Source: Hybos culiciformis (taxonomy: Eukaryota; Arthropoda; Insecta; Diptera; Hybotidae). Taken from it: a stretch of 64,000 bases of DNA. The position numbers and the translations under genes were made by a program. The stretch lies in assembly GCA_964007475.1 (NCBI GenBank), contig OZ023273.1:67846445-67910444 (forward strand), in the 5' to 3' direction. Below, in pieces: positions 36,416-50,700 of this stretch (position 1 is the first letter of the stretch; each line of letters starts with the position of its first letter). The notes beneath the pieces are model-generated. The model had not been told where the DNA came from and did not search any database. It was given only the letters and a program-made list of their open reading frames with translations.

Positions 36416-37441
36416 TTATAAGCCTTATTTCATGAAAAATATTTCCTATCTAGCATTAATAACAATTTCTGAATGTATAACGTAATTTAAATATTACAAA
36501 AAAACAAATTATTTTTTTAGTTTATTTTTTGTTACAATACAATTAAAAAAGTTAACGAATAACTAATTGAGTATTTTGAAGTTCATTTTTTGTTATTATT
36601 TTATAGTTTTGAATAAATTTTTGAAAACTAAATATGCTTGAAAGTTTTGGTATTTTTGAATTGAATTAATGACTTTAAGCAAAATATTTTAAAAATCCCG
36701 GGTCTCCTGTCATTTATATTTTTTCCTAACAATGTTGTGTATAATTTGCCATGATTTCTGTTATCTTGACGCATGCGTCTCGATTTTTTTTTGAATAAAT
36801 GTGATGTTTTTTTAGGGCCCAATAGAAAAAGCGCGCCTTACCTAACGACTTAACTTAAGATAAGAAACTATAATTTTAGAATTTTTTCCAATCAAGAGAA
36901 TTGGAATAACAACTAAACTATACTTAAGCGACGTATTTTTCTTTATTCATTTTGGAATAAAGACCAAAATTAACGTATGCTACGGAATCATTATTTATTA
37001 TTTTTGGAATAAAAGCTTATATTGAGTTAAGAAAACATAAACGCTAAGTTAAGTTACTGAATAAAGACCAAACTTGATTTAGGTTTTTATTCCTTAATGA
37101 AAAAATTTTTAAAAATAGTTGAAAATTGGCTAAAGTTAAGTTAGGAAAAAACCTAAGTATAAAAAAAAAAAAAAAATGTTCGGAATAAAGACTTATGTTA
37201 AGATAAGAAATTTTCTTTTGATATCTGAAAAATAATCAGAGTTAAGCTGTTATTCCAAAATCATAAGAGATTAAAAATGACTTAGGCTATTATGTTTTTT
37301 GGCTCTAAAAAGTTTAATTGTAAAGCTAGGAACGTTAAAATTTGTGAGTATACGTAGAATCATATGACCAACAGTTTGGAACAATAAAATCATAACCGCC
37401 TAACTCGACTTAAGCGGTTATGTCATGTGGCCACAGATATA

Positions 37442-38785
37442 GATCCATGAATAGGTTAAATTAATTTTAAGATACTTCTAATAATTTATTTGTTCCAACT
37501 TTTCAAAATTTTAGAATCTTTATATTTTTTTTTACCTAGTTTTGTGAGAAAGAAAAATAAATTTATTACTGTTTTTTTATTTATTAACACTACAATGCAA
37601 TAAAAACACCTAAAAAATAAATAAACCAAATAAAGTATGAAAAAAAAGCGCCATATTATACTTTATTTCGGAAAAAAAACCATAAAGTGTTATATTTTTT
37701 TGAGGTATCCCTAACATACTTTCATTCGTTTTCAAAAGCGAAGAAAATAATAATGAAAAACGAAACAAAATATTCCGAAACATAAAAAAAGTATTATTGA
37801 AATATTTATTACGTATAATGAGAGAAGTTTGGAAGCAAATCCCAATTTATTTTTAACCCCGAAACCTAAAATCCCGGAAAGACAAAATTCCGAAAGGACC
37901 AAATCATGGAAACCGAAATTTTTCAAGATTATGCATCTTAATTATGCATGAGCAATCAAAATTTTTTTAAACAACGAATTAGAATACATTTAATATTTAT
38001 TTTTGTTTATTTTTTTTAAAGTGACAACTTTATAATGTTTATAATAGTAAAATTTTCAAAAAAGAACTATTTTATGATTATAATGACAAGCAGGAATTTA
38101 TAAATTTTTTTTTATGTAATAATTTAAATTCACTTTTACTTTTTCCTTTCTTTTTCCTACACCCCCACTGACTAGGAAGTCAGTTTTACATTTAATAATA
38201 ATAAATAAGCTTTGGGTAAGTAGTATGTAAATACAGCGAAAGCAAGCTTATAGTTAAGCTAGGTACCTACATTGAAGATCAGTGAAAGTAGCTTAAAGTA
38301 TTATCCAACACCACCTTCTTGAATTTAAGAAAATTATTCTAATTTCTTCATATTTAATATTTATTACGAGATTATAGATGCAAAATTTAAAATATGTAAG
38401 GACTCTTATTTATTTTACAAATTGGATTGGTGTAATTTTTTCTTTTTTTCACATTTTTTTAATTTATTCATATCTTTAATAATAAAACTGCAATTGTCTC
38501 AAAATTATTAAAATGTTAACTAAATTCTTCTTTGTTTATGATCTGTAACTATATGCCTTTCAATTATATGGTATAATAACTTTGTATAATTTAATATTAA
38601 TTTTGTCTTTTTATTCATATATTTACTTATGGATAATAGTTAGTTATTCATAAGAGTAATAAGTAAATTGAGATCATATTTTCGAGAATTAAATTAAATA
38701 AGGATTGTTAAACATTTGTATAAGGTATATTATACACGTAAATTTTAAATTAAATATGTATATAAAGTAGAAAAAAAAAATCACA
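37442..38785. other. intergenic DNA and RNF123 3' flank
   Basis: It contains a small AAAATCCCGGAAAGACAAAA-like patch at about 37860-37925 related to the arms of the 31023-31535 element. A TTTATT hexamer (minus-strand AATAAA) near 38610 is a candidate poly(A) signal for RNF123. Nothing else recognised. Confidence 0.45.
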
Positions 38786-41700
38786 TTATTCAACTGTCTC
38801 CGGAATTTGAATGTAATTAGAGTTTGTAAAAATAATTTTGCCATCTGAATCTTCAACGTTTTTAATCAAAGTTTTGCAATAAAAACAAACTTTACTATTC
38901 ATTAGATGTTGTAAAATACAATTTCTATAAAAAAAAAATCATTCACTAACATCGTATATACAAGAAAAATAAAAAAACTTACCTGCAAGATTTGTGTTTA
39001 CATGGCAAAAAAAAAACTGATACAGGCTTTGCACAACAAATCGGACACAAGCTGTCTTCCGAAGGCAGTGTTATATCCGATAAAAGAGTTTGCTTCACCA
39101 ACAACATTTCTATCAAACGTTGAACACCATTTATTTCTGACTGCGAAACGTGTGTTGGATCTACAATTAATAAAAAAAAAAGTCTTAATTTTTTTTAATT
39201 TCAACTTGAAGTTACAATTTATCTCTTTTATTCCTCAAACGTTAAATTAGAATTTTTAAGATTAATGTGTCTACCTAATTGATAATTTGATATCTTCTCA
39301 TTTCATTATTATCGGTTTGGATAACAAAAGGTTTTTTTTTAATTATTTTTGAACTCTAAGGTCGATATTTATTCACGGATCTTTCTCATTAATTTTATAA
39401 AACGAATTTGTTGGAAAAATTGTACGGCCTTAAAATTTAATATTTGAATATTTGGTGTATATCAAATCATTTGAGTTTTGATTTGTGACAACAAAAAGAG
39501 TACTTACAATCATTAAGGGCAAAATTTATAACTGGAGGATCAGTTCGAATTGATCGCTTAGAAGTTGATGGAACTGGAACTTTGACATCATTTGTAAGTG
39601 GATCAATATGTGCTCTAGTTTTTGGATCAAAATTCCCTTTAGGAACACTACCGTTTTGAATTAAAATTGGTGTTTTAATTTCACCTAATGCATATTCCAA
39701 TGTCGCAATTTGAAAGCTGGGGTCTGTTAGAAAGCAACGACTTACTCTAGTAATCTGGAATAAAAAATATTAAAATTAAATAAAATGATGAAAGAAATTT
39801 TTCGGTCAAAATCTGATGAAATTTCTCAAATCTATCGTAAAAAAAGTAATTACCTTATCAGGTTTTCGATCTTCATCAAGTTCTTCTTTAAATAAAGCAA
39901 TCAAAATCCCTAATGCGGCTGATATTACAGCAAAATGTGTCACACTGCTTAGATCTGGCAAACTCATGTCAACCACATATTGAAAACTACCAGGCGGTAC
40001 AGTAACTCTTGATAGAACTTGACTTATTAACTGACAAATTCTATTTAGTATTAAATCACTATTTGGTCGTGATGAGTCATGAACAATAGATGGTGCCACA
40101 GTTACAATCATTTCTAAAGATCTCATTAAAGAGACCGTTAGTTCAAAACACATTGAACATATTTTCAGTTGCCTTGGCTCAAAAACGATCTCATGTACTT
40201 CTTGTCGGTTTGATGTATTTTGAATCTGAAAAAAAAAAAAAAAAATTAAATTACAACAAGAAAAAATTTTAGATGTTGAAAGGTTCTTATGGTAAAATAT
40301 TTAAAATAAATTAGAAACTTAACCTCTTGAAGAAGTAAAACGAATTCGGAAAAAGCCCAATTAAGTTGTGATAACACTGAATTTAAAAATGATGTTGCAA
40401 ATGGCTCATTATCAGTTAAATGTTTTCCAATCAATACTTGAAAATGTTGTGAAGGACATGCGGGGGCAATGTGATGAAGTAACCCAGTGTGAGTCTCATT
40501 TTTGGCCCGATTTCGATGCAATCCTAAGGATATAGGTTCATTGCCACCTTGCCATACCGATGGTGGGCGTGATTCTTTATAAGCAAAACCATCACCTAAC
40601 CAAAATCGCATTAATAACCAATTACTTTGGCCCCAAGCTCGATTTTCATATGGTCTCAATAAGGCACCAACCAATGAGATTTGGCTAAAAAATTAATAGT
40701 TTTCATTTGAATGAAACGACTCTTAAGAAAAATTAATAAAAAACCTTGTTGAGGATGATCTTTCTAAAGCTCTTACTCCAGCTTCATGGCATGCTAAAGT
40801 CCCCAATGCTTGTAGTAATGAATCTTTACAAGAAGCTATTATAATTCTTGGGTCAGCGGAATGTGTACCCAGAAACTCAGCCGCCTGTTGTATAATCAAG
40901 TTAGCCTCACCACTTATATCAAATTGTACTTTGATATCATGAAAACTAAAATCTAATATTGTATCCAATAAAATTGGTAAAATATTTATATAAACTTCTG
41001 GCACAAATGCAAACAATGATCCTAAATCTGATGATTTCTGAAATTTTTTATGAATATTAAATAGGTCTATCTACCTATTATTATTTCCTTATCAAAATTA
41101 ACAAATTAAAAACTAATACTGATGAAATTAATTTTAATTAACTAGACTGGTTAATATCCGTTTAAAATTTTATTTCGAACATTGGATCAACTGGGAGGAC
41201 CAATTTAATTTTATAAAATAATAGTTTTGGAAATTTAAAAATTTTTTTTTGTTGCTCAGCATGGTTGACAAAATCTCGCTTTTTATGAGATTTATTCGCG
41301 ACGAATTTCGTGTAATGTAAAATTGTAAATATGTTATGTTATTTGATATTATACCCGTTTTAACAAATTTATGCTTACCATACCCGTTTTAGATAAACAC
41401 GAAAATATTTATTGTTGTTTTTTTATTACAATAAATTTCCTTATATTTTTTTAACCGGATTTAATTCACATTAAAATCACATTTAAACCCTTAAATTTTG
41501 TAAACTTCCAATAACTCACTTAAACCCCAAATGTATAAAACTTATTAAATACTCTCATCAAATCTCTTGAAGACTTAGTGATTCTGAACTTCAACTAAAC
41601 AACAAAACTCTTATTTATCAAATAAACTCTCATAAATATTACTATTTTCACCTTCAAAGTTTTGAACACTTTATCCAACAACCAAACCAATACAATTCTT

Positions 41701-44700
41701 CTATTTTCTCCTAAAGCAACTGATCTGTACCAAGCTTGTTTTCTTGCCAACTCGATAGATCGTTTCTACAAAAAAAAAAGAAAAGATATTACAGGCTAAA
41801 ATATAAGTTTCTAAATTAATTAAAGTTACCGTGAAAACATTTTCTCTTTGTCCAAATTTTTCCTTCAATTCTTTCAAAATCTCATTCTGAACTGAATTAA
41901 AAGCTGATCCTGCTGACTTCCATAAAGTATTTAAATTATGTTCTATATCTTCTCTCATCTGTTTTGTTTCTAATAAAACTTCATTTAAACTGGCTATTTC
42001 ATCACGAATAGCTGATATCTAAAAAATAATATTGATTAGTTGTTATGGAGTTTTTAACATTTTTAATTTAAACATACTTTAACTACATGTTTATGACCAA
42101 CTGCGTAATAATATAATACACACAGATCTAAAATTTCATTTAAAGATCTAGCACCATCAATATTTCCAGGGCTACCAACCAAATTATCGATATGCTGTCG
42201 ATCGCTTGCAATACTGAATAAAATTTTAATTTAGTTTTTGTTTTAAATATTTACATTTTGATATTTTTTATTTTACAAAGAGGAAAATATAACTCTGTGT
42301 ATCCGAATAAAATCAGAACTTTAATTAAAAAGAAGATATAAATTATCATTATTTATTCAATAATTATAAAGAAAATTATTATTCGAAAAGAACGATATGT
42401 CGCAAGATTTTACTATAAAATTATGAACGGAGTTAAATTAAATATAATTATCAGTCAAAAGAATAATAATTAAGATAAAAATATTAATATTATTATCAAT
42501 ATAATTATAAAAATTTTATTTCAATTTAATCGCAATCTTATTGTCACAAAAATAACAACAAAATACTTAATAGTATGTCTTCAGGATTTTTTTATCCAAA
42601 TTCAACTTAAATATAGATCAAAAATGGTTATTATTAAATCTAAATATTGGAATTAAAAACTTAAAAAGAGTGGTACCTTTGTGCTCTTCCTATAATGGAT
42701 ACAGCATTCAAGTTGCCTGAAATCAAAAACATAGCCGAATCCACTAAAATAAAAATTAATGTTATGTTTTTTATTTATTTATTTGATGATTTGGTATATT
42801 ACAATTTTTTTTTTTTAATTGCTATTATATTATTTTATTTTTTGCAACATTAAGTTATAATGGCCATTATTTTTTTGATTGAAGCCATACTTAATGTTAA
42901 ATATACATATCATATTAAAAATAAAATTTTTAGTACTTACACATATCACTAGCTTCAATCCTTATCGTATCATTAGTCACTTCAGTTGTATCATTGTTGG
43001 AATCTCCTAAATAAGCGGCAATGTCGTTACGAAATACTTTACGTAAATGAGATATTACTCCCCCAATTCTATCATATTGTTGATAACGAAACGAGCCATC
43101 AAAAAAGTATTTTGGATCAACATAAAGTTGATTTGGTAGTTCTTTTTCAAATAAATTGCATGCAGTATCGACCAAAAGACTTAAAAATGATAATGCGACT
43201 GGTGATTCTATTGGACTGTGGTTCGAACTATGTAGGAAGTAAAAGGCCTAAAATTTAAATTAAAATTAAAATTATTTTTTTATAGAAAGAATTTTATTAA
43301 AAATATATTCTAAATTATAAAGGGGTTTATATTTCTTTTTAATATTTAATATTTCTTTTTAAGAATTTCAAAAAAATATAAAATAAAAGTTTTCTTATAA
43401 TTTGTTTATATTTTACTTTTTATTTCGTGCAATAATAATTCTTAAACAGGAAAAAAATATTATGTTTATTTTTAATTTGGTTCCCAAGTAGCAAGAATAC
43501 TGGATTACTTTGTATACGAATTCATGCATAATTAATAGTAATTAGAAAAATATAGAAGGGTTATTTGTTACATTTAAAGCTTGGATGTCTATTAAATTCA
43601 AAACAACAAGTTATTAGTTTTACAGACTTGAGATACTTTCCCAAAAAATATATATATTGACACGTTATAATTAACATAGTTGTGCAGTGCTTATATTTTT
43701 AACTGAATTATAATGAACTAAAATCACCGGAATGAACAAGAAGCGTAAAATTCATAATAAATTTTGTTTTTTTTAAATGTTTTCAATAAATTTTTTTAAA
43801 ATATCAAAATATGTCATTTATTTGTAATATGTAGGGCTAAGTTGAAATAATGATTTTTTAATATTTGGCCCCAAACCCTCTGATTTTTTTTAAATGGCCC
43901 GTGGCTAGAAAAGATTGGGCACCACTGATGTTAGACAATAGTGCTTTTATATTATAAAAAGAAATGTTAATCAGGATGGTTAATAAATAATTTGAATTTG
44001 AATTGAATATTCTAAATCAACGGTTCCCAAAGTGTGGTACGCGTACCACTAGTGGTACATTACGCTTAGGCCAGTGGTACAATATTATCTTTTATTACAA
44101 ACTAATTGATTTTATTTATTAATTGTTTCGTATATGAAAAATTAATAATTTTTTTAATTGAACTTTCTAAAAATTCGCACTTTTTTTTTCTTTCTGAAAA
44201 AAATTTAGATGCGTTTTCAGAGGTAGAAAGAGATCAGTTATCAGAAATTTCTTGTAATGGTGATTTAAAACTTGAATTTAAACAGCAAAATTTAAGATAT
44301 TTTTGGTTCCATCGACGGTCTTAATATAAAACAATTTCTTATAAAGCTTTGAAATTTTTGATGCCATTTGTTTCATCATATTTATGTGAAGTCTGATTTT
44401 CCGCATATTGAGTATTAAAAATAATTTCAAAACACGTTTAAACCTTACGTTTAAAATTAACTAAAATTGAACTTAATATTACATATTTAATGGGCAACAA
44501 ACAACTTCATCCTTCACATTAACTACTATGTAAACATGTAGTTTATTATTTTAAAAATTTCTGATTTTTATGCAGTGGTACGTATATTTAAGAAACGTAT
44601 ATTGATGGTACAATAGAGAAAAAGTTTGGGAATCGCTGTTATAAATTATTTGAAGGCACCATAAACTTTCAAAAGTAAAAAAAAATTACTCTTTGTTCTA

Positions 44701-47700
44701 TACTGCTGTCCATAACATATTTCCGCAATTTAAGTAAAAATAATTTCCTACTTGATGCAGTTGTCACTCCATCAGTATTAATCAATAAAATTTTTAACAA
44801 ATTTTTTTGTAAACTATACAATGTTTCCACAGATTTTTTTAATTTATCACAGGCTTTTAGATAATCTATGAGTGGGCCACCAATTCCTTCAGTCCATATT
44901 ATATCATCTATAGAAAATAAAATTTTTATTAATTATCAAATTAATAATTACCAAATAAAAATATGTATTTTACCTGGTAGCAAATTAACCATAACAGAAT
45001 ATTCTGGTGGTCGCAGGTACATCAAAAGAGGCAAACTGAAATTCAGTTAGCAGTAAAAATACAATAGATTTAAAATAAATCTGCAGCAAAATTAGCAAGT
45101 TTGGATTAGTTTTTTTTATAGTAACAAAAAATCTAATAATTAGACAAATTAACATCAGATTATCAACTATTTAAAAATAAAATATGTAAATCAAATTAAG
45201 AAAATTACGAAATGATATAAATTGTTTAATAACTTAATAAACTTTAAAAGAAATTAAATTAAAAATGAGTTAAATAAAACCAATTTTACCAATTTTTTTT
45301 GAAAATTTTGTTTTGAATGTAAAATTTTCTCGTTGAAGGATGATTACAAATGCACGTTAAAATAACAATTGCTTTCCGCTGTTTTTCATATTCTAAATCC
45401 TTTGGAGTTTGACAAAACATTGCCAGCAATATGTTTATTAACTTCTTCAGGATAAAATTTATCTCGTCTTCCTCCATGTAATTCCAAAATATTGAAAGTA
45501 AAGTTCCCAAAGTACTTTCAACGCTGCCTGGCAAAATAACAGCGTCATTATTAGCTTCACTTCTGAAAATAAAATATATAGTTACGTTTAAATTCTAACA
45601 TAATTTTAAACGTATCAAAAAATGATAATTAAAATTATTCTGTATGACAAAAAATGTTAAGTCAACATTTTTTTATCTAAATTCCTATTACAGTTAAAAT
45701 AAAGTACAGTTTATAAGACTCTTTGTTTCACAAATACTTTATTATTTCCTTTTGAAGAAATAATCAAACGTTGGCTTGTCATTTGACACTTTTAGAGATA
45801 AATTCATTTTTATTGTATTAGCATTTAGTAATAGCATCTAATAAGAAATAAAGAAAATAAAAAATCAATTTACTTTTATCATCAGAACAAATAAGACCTA
45901 TTTAATTATTTCGATTTTGAATTTACAGCTTGCGGATTAGCTTTTCAATTGAGTAATAAAGGTAACTGGCGCAGTCGGTAGGATTTATCAAAAATAAGAA
46001 TTTTTTGGTAAATCTAAAATAAAAGTAAATTCAATTTTTATTAAATAAAAAAAAAAAAAAATTAATTTTTTAAAAAAAAAAAATAATTATTGGTTAACAG
46101 TAAATTTACAAAAACAAAAACTTAAATAATTAAAATTATTATCCCTATTTGTATAAGGTGTAAAAGTCATCAAAAATCTTAATCTTGCCTTGAGACTGAG
46201 GCAAGGCCTTATAAAAATAATAATAATAACAAAAAAAAAAAAAAAAAAATTGTTGAAAACAAAAAATCAAAAACAATTTCAATTAAAATAAAAAAAAAAA
46301 AAAAAAACTTAATTAAATTAAAATAAATAAAAATTATTCGTGCGAATAAACATCAGTGCTGAACAAAGGAAGGTTTACATCAAAAATCGGTGAGCAAGTT
46401 CCAATTACGAACTATATTATCCAAACATCAAATTTTACTATAATTTTATCTATTATTTTAACATTAAACTTTAATTGTTATAAAAAAAAAAAAAAAAAAA
46501 TAAACAAAAAGTAGTACATAGACATTTTTATCAAAATTGTTCAAAAAATACACTACTAAAATTTTTCAAATTTCATACTTACTTGTTCATCCTGATCCTT
46601 ATCCTTAAAAACTTCAAAAAAAACAAATAGTAATATGGCTGATCACGTAGACCGACTTAATCTAATACTAGGCTTTATTAATAAAGTAACCCCTTTTGAC
46701 GGGTCCGAGATAAGTTATCTACCTGAATTTGTCGAACGTATAGATAGTCTGGGTAGACAAATAGCTAATTTTAATGTCGATAATCAGGCAGTATTATGGG
46801 CCTATGTTAGAGATAAAATTACAGGCCCTGCCAAGAACACTTTAAGATCGCATGGAAGTGTTACAGAATGGCAACAAATAAGGCGAATTCTGGTCGAAAA
46901 TCACGGTGAAAGACTAAACGCAGACAGATTAATCGATAAAATCCGATCTTGTAGAATAACATCGAACATAAAAGATTTCTATGAAAAAATCAACAATTAT
47001 CTCTGTCGAATTAATAATTATTATTTATTAAATAATGAAGTCGATAATGATAGAATTCAAAGTAATAGGCGTATAGCTCTAGATACCTTTAAAAACAACC
47101 TTCCTGAACCAGTCCGAAGTGTTATATTTAGTAGGAATCCAGATTCTCTCGAAGCAGCCTTTCAAATTATCCGTGATGGAAACTACCAACATTTAAATGC
47201 ACAAGGCCTATGTCACAAGACCCCTAATAAAAACAGTGCAGGAAATTCGTTCAATAAGAACAAATCAAGCAATTATAATTCAAATTCTGCAAATAGAAAC
47301 CAAAATAATTCAGGAAATTATCAGTTAAATCAAGGATACGGTCCTAATAAAGCGGTTAATTATAATAACAACAGATCATTTGCACCTAACCAATACAGGC
47401 AAAATTCCCATAATAATAATTTCAATAACTATCCAAGTCGAAATAGTACTCAAACACGATTTACTAATAATAACAACACGGTTGAACCAATGGATATTTC
47501 GACAAATGAAAATCAAAATTTTCGCGACAACGGTCCAAACAATTACCCTATATAGTAGTGGAAACAAGGGTAAGACCCCTTAAGTTTTTAATTGATTCAG
47601 GTGCTGAATCAAGTATAATTAATCCAAATTTATGTCAATTAAAATGGAAACACAAAACAAATATTCAATGCCTTAAAACCTTAAATCATAATGTGCATAC

Positions 47701-50700
47701 AGATATATTATGCAAATTTCCACTATTCGAAATTTTCAATGAAAAAAATTACTTCGTCGAATTTTTAGAGTTTGAATTTCATAATAATTTCGACGGTCTC
47801 ATAGGGAATAATATTCTCGCTCCTCTTAATTGCATCATTAATTACGAAGACAGAACATTAAAAACAAAGAATGCTACTATCCCTTTATTTCTTAATGAAT
47901 ATGAGGAAGAATATAACCGAAGTAGCTATAAAGAAAATTCTATTGAATTGTTTTCACATGAAATTAATAATTTTAATTTATTAAACCATGTCAATACGTC
48001 TCACTTGAATTGGAATGAAAAACAATCTCTTTTTAAATTAATTTTAAATAATAAAGGGATATTTTATAAAGATGGTGATGACCTAACTTTCACTAATCAA
48101 ATAAAACATTGTATTAAAACAAAAAATGAAATTCCCATTTATTCCAAACTCTATCGCTATCCTGAAATTCACAAAAATGAAGTCGATACACAAATTGAAG
48201 AAATGTTACGTAATAACATTATACGAAACTCTAACTCTCCTTACAATTCACCCATATGGGTTGTCCCAAAAAAAGAAGATAACAGTGGAGTACAGAAGTG
48301 GCGAATTGTCATCGATTATAGAAAACTGAACGAGGTTACTATAGAAGACAGATTCCCCATACCTAATATCGAAGATATTTTCGAGAAACTAGGTAGAGCA
48401 AATTATTTCACTACTCTCGATTTGGCAAAAGGATTTCACCAAATCGAGGTTGATCCCAAAGACCAACATAAAACTGCTTTTTCTACTGCAACGGGGCATT
48501 ACGAGTTTTTGAGAATGCCATTTGGGCTGCGTAATGCGCCCTCGACGTTTCAGAGGCTAATGAACGAAGTTTTAAAAGAGTTTATCAATAAAATCTGCGT
48601 AGTATATATGGACGACATCCTTGTATTCTCGACTTCATTACAAGAACACTTTGATTCGCTACAAAAAATTTTGAATAAATTAAATAAGGTAAATCTAAAG
48701 CTCCAAGTCGATAAATGTAATTTTCTTTGTAAGGAAACTAATTTTTTAGGACACGTTATATCAAATCAGGGTATTAAACCCAATCCAAAAAAAATTGAAG
48801 CTATCCAAAATATCAGTTTACCTAAGAACCAAAAAGAAATAAAAAGTTTTTTGGGTATAACTGGTTTTTACAGAAAGTTTATAAAAGATTATGCGAAAGT
48901 CGCATTCCCTTTAACCAATTATTTAAAAAAAGGAGCAAAAATAGATTTAAATAATGAGGAATACAGAGAATCATTCCTAAAACTTAAAACTCTTTTAGTA
49001 ACAGAACCAATTCTCATATATCCGAACTTTCAAAAACCTTTTGAGCTAAGCACGGATGCATCTAACGTAGCAATAGGAGCCGTGCTCTCACAAAACAACC
49101 ACCCGATCTCCTATATCTCTAGAACACTAAATAACCACGAAAAAAATTATTCGGTTATAGAAAAAGAGTTACTAGCAATTGTTTGGGCAACGAAACAATT
49201 TCGCCCATATCTTTTCGGTCGAAAATTCTCAATAAAAACAGATCATAGACCGCTTATTTGGTTAAATGGTTTGAAGGAACCAAACTGTAAATTACAAAGA
49301 TGGAAGATTAGACTCAATGAATTTGATTTTGAAATTGAATACGTAAAGGGCAAAGAAAATAAGGTAGCAGATTTCTTGTCTAGAACAGAGAGTTCCAATA
49401 CCGAACAAAACCAGGATATTGAAATCCATAACAATTTTCAGAATGGAAGCGACAGTAATAACGATGCAGAAATTATGTCTACAGATGCTACCATACACAG
49501 TGCATCGGAAGACGATTCAAATCTAATCTACATATCTGAAAAACCTATAAATCTTTTCAAAAATCAAATTTATTTACAAAAATCCGTACAAGAAAAATAT
49601 GAAACAGCAACGGTTCATAAGAAATCGCAACATTTTATAACTATTGCCGAAAAAAGTGACTTGTTAAACATTATGAAAGATTTTTTTTTAGATAAAAAGG
49701 GTGTTATATGTTTATATTGTGAGGACGACCATCTATTTCTAAAATTTCAAAATCTATTTCAAGCATATTTTGCAAGTAATAAAAACTTGAAGGTTCTAAG
49801 ATCATCAATAAAACTAACTGATATAACCGATGAGAATGAAATACTAACTATAATAGAAAATGAACACTTAGACAAAAACCATAGGGGAATTAACGAAGTT
49901 TTTCTTGAATTAAAACAAAAAGTCTATTATCCAAATCTTGTAACCCAAATAACTAGAGTGATTAACAATTGCACAGTTTGTCAACTGGCGAAACACGATA
50001 CAAATCCAATAAAATTTCAACTTCAAATTACCGAAACCCCTTATCATTTCAATGACATAGTTCATATGGACATATGGTTCCCAGAAAGAAACTAAATGAA
50101 AAAGCAAACCCTAACCCTATCCTCACAAAGGACGTAGTCCAAAACAGAAAAATCGACAAAAACAGCCCTAAATTCAAGAAACTTACTACTTTCACTACAG
50201 AAGGAGACTACACTTTTGACGATTCTAACAAAAGAAAGACTAAATATCACAAAACACAATTAAAACGTAAATATAAACATTCAATATCTACCCTTTTCAG
50301 AAATGATTCGTGTCATCATACTATTAAGCACTATTTGGGCAACAAGCACCTCACAGAAGGTAGAAATTACTCCTGTATACACTGACCAAGGGTTCATCAT
50401 TCTTAAATTAGAACAAAAGCTAATAGTTGAAAAGTACACCAAAATTTTACACATTGTTGATCTAACCGAAATAGAAAACGCCTTAGATACAATCGACAAA
50501 AATATTGAATTTATGCAGATCTACAAAAATTATTTAATAATAAGCTTACTCGAAAGAGAATTAAATTCTCTAAGAATGAATCTTAAGACCATTGTACCAC
50601 ATAGAAAAAAAAGAGGATTAGTCAATGTATTAGGTAAAACACTTAACTTCATTGCAGGGACGATGGATTCTGAAGATGCAACAGAAATATATTCGCATTT

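Larger units (their letters stand above)
34432..37437. mobile_element. 3.0-kb TIR element containing nested elements
   Basis: The ends read TCTGTGGGCACATGACATAA at 34432 and, inverted, TCTGTGGCCACATGACATAA at 37437, with TATA on each side and pairing for about 32 bp. Both arms carry degenerate words around TTAGGTTTTTATTCC, in opposite orientations on the left and right. The centre is occupied by other inverted-repeat sequences (34831-35600 and the CCCGGGA repeats near 36330). No transposase frame is visible. Confidence 0.7.
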
